Source of the DNA: Heligmosomoides polygyrus polygyrus
Taxonomy: Eukaryota > Nematoda > Chromadorea > Rhabditida > Heligmosomidae
Assembly (NCBI GenBank): GCA_947396885.1
Contig: OX377202.1
Coordinates: 22,816,001 to 22,880,000, forward strand
Length of the DNA: 64,000 nt
Direction: 5' to 3'
Positions 56,482 to 64,000 of the stretch are shown piece after piece. Numbering within the stretch: position 1 is the stretch's first letter; each line of letters begins with the position of its first letter. The position numbers and the translations under genes were made by a program. The notes beneath the pieces were generated by a model. The model was given only the letters and a program-made list of their open reading frames with translations, was not told where the DNA came from and ran no database searches.

Positions 56482-58965
56482 AAAATGGGCAATAACTGTA
56501 CCGCTTCAGTGCGGGCTGATAACGCAAGACTGACGTCTGGAATACACTTGTCGTGCTCAGAAATGATCCTGCAAAAGTTTTGGAGCTTTATTCATTGCTA
56601 GAATGCGCGATTTGATAAATTCCTAGTTGGAGCGAGAAGGCGCATTCACAGGAAGCGTCCACCAACAGGCCCAGCTACTGGATTGCCGCGCGGATAGGGC
56701 GGTGGACTTGCGGGAGAGTGGTCAAGGGATCGGTTCCGGGATTGAGGCCTGTGGGTTGCCAGTGGTGTCTTTCGACTTTTAATGCAGAGTGCATTTTGGC
56801 CTCGGCAGGGTTCAGCGCGTTTCAACCTCTTTTTAATCTCTTGTGTTATGTGAGCCAAGCTAGCCTTCGTCAATTAGATATGGCCATTGAACCATGCTTG
56901 TCTTAGTGGGTACCTCTTTAGATGTTATTCATGTGTGATCTCTTTCTTATGTTTTCTATGAGTATCGTGGTAACCTTGTAGTGAGCATGATCGACTATTA
57001 TTTTGATCCATCACCAAGATATGCTGATCGCCTTTTGGATTCCTATGGAAAACGCGTTTCTTGTGACTTTTACTACTTTTGCTAACTGTGAATAAAACTA
57101 GAATTTTTCTCTTCTTCTCTTATTGGTCGCATTTCTGCCTATTTTGGTGCCGATCACTCTTTCCTGCTATAGACGGGGAGGAGGGACCAAGGTTCGTCTA
57201 GGGGGAGGGCATTTGGGGCACTGATCACGAATCTGGAATACATTTTTGTTCCGGTAGACTACAGCAGGTTACGACGTGAGTAGAGTTCGGGCAAGTAAGA
57301 CAGGTTGGCCGCACTCACACCCTCCCTCCCTTCGTCTAGGGATGTTATTGCCGCGATCATCACAAATTTGATATACGTTTTTGGTTTTGAAATGTTTTGA
57401 AGACTGTTTTCATTTTAAGGTACGATCTTGGAAACCGAACTCGAGCGACAGGCACAAGCGTGGTGCGATCGCTTGGCATGTTCGGTTTCAAGCTGAACGT
57501 CAAAAAGACGGAGTGAACGAGCAGGGATCTATCAAGATCAATAGTATTGAGCTCTTACGAGTTACATCTTTCGAGTATCTCGGATCAACAGTTACGTCCG
57601 ATGGCAGCCTAAAGTTGGAGGTGAACGCGCGTGTAAGTGTAGCCTAGTCCAAATGGCGCTTGCTGACTGGGATGCTTTGCGACAGGACAATACCTGAGCA
57701 CCTCAAATCAAAGGTGTATAGAACAGTCGTCTGCCCAGTAGCGACGTACAGTGCTGAGTGCTGGTCCGTGACGAAGGAAATTGAGAGCCGCCTCAGTCTA
57801 ATGGAAACGAAAATGCTAAGGTAGACGGCCGGAGTTACGCGTTTGGACAGCGTTCGCAACGACAATACGACAGAGTTTCGGTGTGGCCCCGTTATCCGAA
57901 AAAGCGAAGCTCATCTACGATGGTGCGGCCACGTCCTTCGCGCTAACGAAGAAACCGTCCGTAAGATTGCCTGAACCTTGATGTCCCTGGAAAGCGGCCC
58001 ATAGGACGCCCGAAACAGCGTTGGCTAGATACGTTGCACCTGCACTTGAGGATAGCTGGTGTGCACTCTGATCAAGCATTTGATCGGGAGAAATGGCGTC
58101 ACCACACCAGAGGAGCTGACCCTTCTGTCAAGCGGGGCAGACGCTAATGAAATTGATGATTATACGATCTTGGAACGGAGTGCGGCCAGATGAAAAAACC
58201 CGCTTGAAAACCAGCTTTTTCGAAGTATTCATGTCTACTCTAACCTGCTATAATCTACAGTTGTACCGAAAACAGATGCCAGATTTGTGACAAGCACCCG
58301 AAATACCCCCCCCCCACCCATGACGAGGTTTGCACGAAAGAATTTATTAGCCTCTAGGGTGTCGAGACTACGAGTGCCTGTATTGGCAATGGCGCCCCTC
58401 TCCTTACATCCCCATATAGTAGGGAAGAGCGGTCAAATGAGGCTACTATGAGAGACGCTTCCAAAACTAATACAAACCTTTATAAAGAGATCACACATGG
58501 ATAGATTCAAACAAAGGCTTCCCCACAAAACAAGCATGGTTTAATGACCAGCGGCGTATCTCTAATCGACGAAGACTAGCTTGTCTCACATCTCGCAAGA
58601 GATTAAAAAGAGGTTGAAACGCGCTGAACCGTGCCGAGGCCAAAATGCACTCCACATTGATAACAGTCCGAAAAACACCACTAGCAACCCCATGCCCCAC
58701 TCCCGGAACCGATCTCTTGGCCACTCTCTCGCAAGTCCACCACCCTATCCACTCGTCCATCCAGGCGCAGAGGCATTGCTGGTGGACGCCTCCTGTGTAT
58801 GCGCCCTTTCGCTTCTACTAGGAATTTATCAAATCGCGCGTTCTAGCAATGATTGAAGCTCCAAACCTTTTGCAGGATCATTTCTGAGCACGACAAGGGT
58901 ATTCCAGACGTCAGTTTTGATTATCGGCCCGCACTGAAGCGGTACAGCTTTTTGCCCTTTTTGAC
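56482..58965. repeat. inverted repeat with about 460-bp arms
   Basis: The left arm is about 56482-56945 and the right arm about 58485-58965, inverted. Shared words include GTACCGCTTCAGTGCGGGC, GACGTCTGGAATAC, ATGATCCTGCAAAAG and CATGTGTGATCTCTTT. The 1.5-kb loop holds an RTE relic and GTGATCAG/C-run repeats. No target duplication was found, so element ends are uncertain. Both arms are diverged by point changes and small indels. Confidence 0.7.
57410..58145 (+). pseudogene. RTE (family 1) 3' relic
   Basis: Matches the last third of the RTE at 51544-53978: WCDRL near 57460, FKLNVKKTE, SIKINSIELLRVTSFEYLGS (57530-57590), VTSDGSLKLEVNARVSVA, and LSLMETKMLR-type sequence near 57800. Stops at 57513 and 57645 and frameshifts after 57640 and 57890 show it is dead. 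It ends near 58145 with GACGCTAATGAAATTGATG rather than a (GAA)n run. Confidence 0.8.
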
Positions 58966-59430
58966 CTGCCCAAAGGTCCGCTTCGGTATTAGCGAGCCAA
59001 TTTTGAAATGGTTGTCGTCATATTTGTGTGAGTGACACATTACGATAATAGCTGGAATCAGCTTCTCAAATAGACATCTATGTCCGAGTGATGTACCTCA
59101 AGGTGAAGTACTTTCACCACTGTTTTTCTCAGCATATACAGCTGAGTTGCCACAAATTCTGCAGGTGCATCCTATTTTGGAGGTAAAAATCTTTGCAGAT
59201 GATATAAGAATTTACTCTGACTACGATTCTTTAAATCAATGCTTGGTTCAAGAATGTGCTTTAAACTCCATACGAAGTATGATGGAGTGGTCCAGTGAGT
59301 GGAAGATCCCAGTAAATATAGCAAAAACGGTACATTTACATTAAGGATCCTATCCACCACCATCCTTCAGGTTAAATGAGATTACAATAAGACAAGAGGA
59401 TCATGTTAGAGACCTGGAAATTCGTCGTGT

Positions 59431-59462
<32 letters not shown>

Positions 59463-59465
59463 AGA
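58910..59465 (+). pseudogene. CR1/jockey-like LINE reverse-transcriptase relic
   Basis: Translated pieces: FGISEPILKWLSSYL (58985), VPQGEVLSPLFFSAYTAELP (59090-59155), the catalytic region IFADDIRIYSDYDSL (59185-59235) with FADD, and MMEWSSEWKIPVNIAKT (59280). In-frame stops at 59036 and 59342. It is followed by a (TTTA)n run at 59430-59461. Confidence 0.78.
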
Positions 59466-60449
59466 GTGGAATGTGATCACATGTGTAAAATTAAGAAGCC
59501 GAATGAAAATAAACATAAACAAATAACTACATAGTAACGTCTGGACGAACAATGAACAAATATCTGCAAAGTGATGTCTGCTAAATGTCAGGAAAAAGAC
59601 TAAGGAATCAACGCGTTAAGGTCAAAAAACGTGTATATTTTTGTTCCAAATTTTTTAAAACGAAAGATTACTTAGCCTTTGTTACCCGTTTCATTTTATA
59701 TATGTTTACTTCTGCATCGTGAAATGTGTTCGGTTTAAAAGGAAATGGTGTGCATGGTTTAAATCAATGTGGAAGCTTCGAATAGTGGTGCGGAGCAGCT
59801 TGGCGCTTCCTGCATCACATCTAGTTTACAATAAATTCTATTCGAATTCATTTCGTTCACCTTTAGCTTCATGTGAGCCATGGGCTAAGTAACAGAAAAA
59901 CGATAAGCTCATTAGTATTCCATCGAAACTCGACACGATGTCAAGGTTAAGAAGGCTATTCTTCAGAATTAGCTCGGCGGAAAACTGTCAGCTCTGACCG
60001 AGTGCAGTACTGGCTTGTATTTCAACTGCTCCGTACGTAGTTGTTTACGGATCGGGACTCCGATCACGCTAGTGCGTGGTGCATCCTTAAAAATTTAATT
60101 GATGTCAAATGCATGTCGAGTGTATTATTTGGAGCAATCAGTCGAAAAATCAAACATGAGCATTAAGGAGTTAACTTGCTACTAAAGGACAATGAGCGCC
60201 TGTTAGGTTTGTCTGTTCGAGCTTCTAAGACTTTATTATCTCAAAACCAGCTACAAAGTTAGAGATATATTAATGGACTATTTTGGTGGTCTGTACTTCC
60301 GTGATACAGTTGTGTTTGTTGTTCTATGACACTGTTCCATTTTTTTCGTCGAATGATTTACGCGTGTGAGAGCTCGCGTCTTTATTGAAGTGTCATAAAT
60401 GAATGCAACAAACTGAAAAAGCTTCCAGGAATAAGTAGTGGATTACAAC
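59466..60449. other. left part of duplication copy 2, no gene
   Basis: From 59737 it aligns with 22695 onward. No coding sequence recognised. Sequence at about 60160-60440 has no counterpart in copy 1. Confidence 0.45.
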
Positions 60450-61328
60450 TTATTTTACAATGCAGGAAGGCAGCAGGTTTTTAGTGCTGAAGAATTGATT
60501 GCGCCATGCACTCATCCAGGATGTGATTTTCCTTTGAATGACGACATGGTTCTGTTTGCGTAGTGTCACACACGCGCTTACAATACAGCAAAACTAAGAG
60601 AACTCGCTTTCTTCCCTTTGCTATTTCAAGTAAGCTGCATTCACAATAAAAAATGTTTTTGTAGTTTAGCTTCGTACGACTATTTTTGTTAAAATTATAA
60701 ATTTTATGAAATTTCAAAGAGTGTATTGACTTTTATGCATTTGAATTAAAAGCTTTCACAGAAAGTCATACCAAATTTTCCGTGAACACAAAGCTATTTT
60801 AACCGCGCTTTGATTTGGAGGATGCTCAGTTTGATTTCAAATGCATCAAGGGCTGCTTTTAGAAGTGTCCAGTTTGACCTAACAATGGTGTCTGTTTGCA
60901 AACAGCTCTTGGGCCGACTTTATCTGCTTGCTATCTTCATCGATGAAGAAGCATTCGAAGGACGGAGGTCTTGCAGTCCTTCAAGCCACATATAAATATT
61001 TCTTCCTCTCTTTAAACTATACACCGAGAGCTATACAACTAATGAATGGATAACGGCTGGTCTGTTAACGAAGAAAACGACAACAAAATGCAAAAACTTC
61101 ATTTCCTGATTCATCTGTTTATTATTGATTTAAGGCGCATATGAATGTCTAGCGTGAAAACTTTAACAAAAAGCAACACTAAAACGAAGCTTCTAATACT
61201 ACCAAAACGAGTATCGACCATAATCTCATTCATAGTACGTAAGCCACAAATGACCAAAAAGGTTAACGATATTCAACAAATGACATAACTTCTATGGGCT
61301 CCTTGAGAATCCTATGGGTTAAAGAGTG

Positions 61329-61330
<2 letters not shown>

Positions 61331-61401
<71 letters not shown>
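61331..61401. repeat. (ATT)n microsatellite
   Basis: About 23 ATT units followed by imperfect ones (TACTGC, TACT) to about 61430. Homologous to 25470-25551 but shorter. Confidence 0.93.
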
Positions 61402-61404
<3 letters not shown>

Positions 61405-61775
61405 TGCTATTATTATTACTATTATTATCACTTACTACTATTACATGCTATTGCTAATACTCTATATAATTCTACAAAAAAGAAACACAGAGTCAGCACT
61501 GGGTGGAATAAAAGGATATGTATTAGAAGGTGCAATGAATAGAAAATGAGTCGCTGGCGGCCAACAGCCAGGTGGAACAGAAGGAGAATGTGCTACGGCA
61601 ACGTATAGCCCTACAAGACAACTACGCTGATGTAGGTACGAAAAATCAGCTTATTCAGCTTCGAGAAGTGCTCTGAACCGGTGTTGGACTGCCAAGGAAA
61701 GGTTTTCGAGAAAATGAAGGAACTCCAACAGCTCGCAGGTGACTTAACTGAGGAAATAGGTGTAACCAGGTGCCA

Positions 61776-61928
61776 GATTCATCAACCGCTTACCGGCCGG
61801 TAACGGTATATCGGTTACCGTATCTTTATCACTGTATCTCTGCATCTCTGTATCACTTACTACGTATGCCAATATGGTGAATCAGAGTTGAGATGATAAC
61901 GGCGGTATTGTTGATGAATCTGGCCCCA
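61776..61928. mobile_element. 150-bp MITE with ATTCATCAAC termini
   Basis: CCAGATTCATCAACCGC at 61779 and its near-complement GTTGTTGATGAATCTGG ending near 61927 enclose about 115 bp with a further palindrome (GGTAACGGTATATCGGTTACC). The aligned site in duplication copy 1 (near 25883) is empty. A relative is inside the SINE at about 19045-19150. Confidence 0.7.
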
Positions 61929-62238
61929 AGTCCGTCAGCTTAACGCCAGCTTTGCCAATGTCCTAGCAGTCTAATAAAGTCCTCTGTAATCGTTTTTTAT
62001 AATACGCTTAGAATGATATTTAATGGAGCAGACTTTGGGCTTGCCCCTACTGAAGTAAGCGTTTCCCATGATGGTACAGTACAGGAGCGGTAGCTGCACG
62101 AAATGAGAGTGTACAGATGAGAACGGGGATGGAACCGTCGGGATGGGGTGTGGAGTCAGTCGAAGCTTCGAAGTCCAACAAAAGACCCCGACTTCCAGCG
62201 CTAAGAGAACTATTCTAGGAGAGATTCACCTTCATGAA

Positions 62239-62910
62239 CTATGAGAGGAAAGTTGGTGAGAGCACATTCGCCATGAGATAGCTCTTGGACAGAATAGATG
62301 GTGAAAGCATGGACGGAGAGAGAATCGGCCCGCTGAGCACCATCGGAGATAGGAGGTCAGGGCAGAGAAACAGCGGACTGAGTATGACTGGAGATAGAGC
62401 GTACGGAGTAATTACATTAGGTGAGAGAGCATACGGCGTCAGAATATACGGTGCCATAACCAGTGGATTTAAGACGTAAGGCGAGAGAACATACGGGGAA
62501 AGAATGAAAGGTAGTGGGACGGAGGGCGACAAAACCCACGGGCTGAGAACAGCAGGGTTCAGAATTAGCGGAGAGAAGATGTTCGGCGAAAGAACGACAG
62601 GTCCGAGTACGGTGAGACCGTAGACGGGAGCGAACTGGTAGGGGCTAAGTATGAACGGCTGCAGCACAGAGAGAGTGACAAACTGCCCAGTTGACTGACG
62701 TTTCCAGCGACGCTGAAAAATCATAGTTCTATGTGTCTGGAAAGCGCTCTGAATGTCCCCCCAAAGATGAACGGTTCTGCGAGAAACATGCACTTACTTT
62801 ACGAAGACCAGCTAACTCTGCGATCGAGTGCCAAAGAGCGTTCTCTCGATCCTCTTTCGTCAGCTTGCTGTAGTCGTCTACCATGGATTTGACTTCAGCC
62901 TCATTTAAGC
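62239..62910 (-). CDS. MLT-10-like moulting-cycle family gene C, last two exons
   Basis: Exons 62910-62798 (113 nt) and 62712-62239 (474 nt, with stop) match gene B exons 8 and 9 in length, phase and nearly all residues: LNEAEVKSMVDDYSKLTKEDRENALWHSIAELAG, then RRWKRQSTGQFVTLSVLQPF and the proline pentapeptide array ending in LSPTFLS-stop. The acceptor here is TTTTTCAG, a better site than the one in gene B. The exon that should precede (homologue of 32179-32059) is not in the remaining 1.1 kb, so the rest of the gene lies beyond the right edge. It is the most upstream member of the tandem array on the minus strand. Confidence 0.85.
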
Positions 62911-64000
62911 CTAAAAGAGCGCTGCAAATTTTCAATCCGCTTGTTCTAATGTTTTCCTTTTTTAATTTTGTTGTAATTGTTGTGACTTCTGTGTGGTTCA
63001 GGAGCATATGTGGTTCGATGTACATAGTACGAGGATACACCGGCTGCGGCACATGGAGAGTCAGTGGTTTATTCTTTTCCAGGCAAGGCTGGTGTCAGTT
63101 CATCGACACCGGAGAGATGAATGGTTTTAGAAAGCAATCAAGTCATTCATCCCTACCACCGTCATTGTATTAGCCGAACACGCATAAAAATTGCCTCCAT
63201 TTCCTTTTGTTGCAGAAGTGTTAAGTTGATACATCAGTACTGGAAATCCGAATATTTCACTATATTTAAACAGCACCAGCGAACCATCTGAAATATGGTT
63301 CTCTAGTATCTGACTATATCTGCATTCTTGCTGGTAGGTCAAGGATGTCTCTGTATCAAAAGACGGAAGACTGCGCCTTGAAGAAAAAAGTGCCCTTTCG
63401 ATATCGTCGCGGATTATGAAGTGTTAGTCATTCAAATGAGATTGAGTACACTAGAAAAGGTGGTGGTTCAAGACGGTTCGAGAAGACAAGGTCCGCGAAG
63501 TAGGGTGGATAGTGTTTCAAACGTTCAGCCACACTTCGGCAACTCAATGTGATATTTTCAATGTGTATTTTTATTGTTTTGCTAAACTTTTTCCAAGGTT
63601 GTTATGCGGCTTTATTGTCTAACGTTTTAGCTGCTGAATAGCCAGTCGATTCGGAGTTATTCAATCGAATGTTCAGAAAAACGCGTCAGCCTTAGCAAAG
63701 TCAATGCCAAATTTTTGAGATCGCGGCATATGAAGAGAATCAGAGCACCGTACCACAGTTTATCTACTGAAGAACAGGGTAGACTAAGGATACTGGAAGT
63801 ACTTACCCAAGGTTCAGAATACGAGGCTGAAATATAGCTTGAGCATGGCGTTATATACACGCTTCCCCTTACGTTGACTTTTGGATCGCTAGAATAGATC
63901 GAGAACGCCCCAGAGTCTTTGTCGTGACTTCCTCCACGACTCTTCAAAGGACGCAAAGTCTCTGCGCCGTGTGGTTCTCGTCGCGTACCAGTTGCCGCCC

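Larger units (their letters stand above)
59737..63890. repeat. segmental duplication, copy 2 (partner 22695-29140)
   Basis: This carries the 3' exons of gene C, an ATT microsatellite, and the same flanking non-coding sequence as copy 1. It lacks the palindromes, the 24130 MITE and the 27800 mariner of copy 1, and has one private insertion, the MITE at 61776-61928. Confidence 0.85.

Noticed and set aside
1..64000. CRISPR arrays, prokaryotic operons, phage or integrative elements
   Set aside because: No regularly spaced direct repeats, no ribosome-binding-site-led gene strings; introns, SINEs and LINEs show a nematode genome.

Overview
The window looks like part of a transposon-rich nematode nuclear genome, most likely a strongylid (hookworm-like) worm. 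The reasons are moulting-cycle (MLT-10-like) genes split into short exons with GT-AG introns, a GH18 chitinase gene built the same way, and a repeat load of mariner, Tc5-like, hAT-like, RTE, CR1-like and Penelope-like elements plus a tRNA-derived SINE. The species call is inference. Nothing prokaryotic or viral was seen.

Host genes are all on the minus strand. At the left edge (176-2938) there are five exons of a GH18 chitinase-like gene running off the window. Then come three members of a tandem MLT-10-like family: gene A (exons 20128 to 9393), gene B (exons 43295 to 26192) and the last two exons of gene C (62910 to 62239, 5' end beyond the right edge). I rebuilt the exons by hand from splice sites and reading phase. 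A and B have ten matching exons with the same phases at every junction, and six of their internal exons have identical lengths (267, 195, 102, 60, 121, 113). Each gene ends in one exon coding for a proline-punctuated pentapeptide array.

Most of the remaining sequence is transposons, sitting in introns or between genes. 3.2-11.3 kb: SINEs, a TIR element, a 3.2 kb foldback element with about 1.1 kb arms, and a mariner relic. 12.6-17.1 kb: two RTE copies inside one intron of gene A. 18.9-24.4 kb: SINEs, an AT-rich foldback family, and very long near-perfect palindromes. 22.7-29.1 kb and 59.7-63.9 kb: two copies of a segmental duplication carrying the 3' ends of genes B and C, told apart by private insertions. 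27.8-39.7 kb: mariner, hAT-like, maT-like and Tc5-like elements inside introns of gene B. 42-51 kb: CR1-like and Penelope-like fragments, a degenerate hammerhead-ribozyme-like core, and a second Tc5-like element. 51.4-54.9 kb: an RTE inserted in a mariner, with a 20-bp target duplication. 56-59.5 kb: a long inverted repeat with RTE and CR1-like relics.

The family genes probably act in the cuticle/moulting programme, and chitinases can also act in moulting or eggshell remodelling; their proximity is an observation, not evidence of co-regulation. No prokaryote-type operon or defence system is present. The most unusual items are the MLT-10-like array with its conserved exon grammar, tRNA-like pol III promoters inside the long TIRs of the Tc5-like elements, a UGA codon shared at one zinc-ribbon position by two such elements, and the hammerhead-like core.
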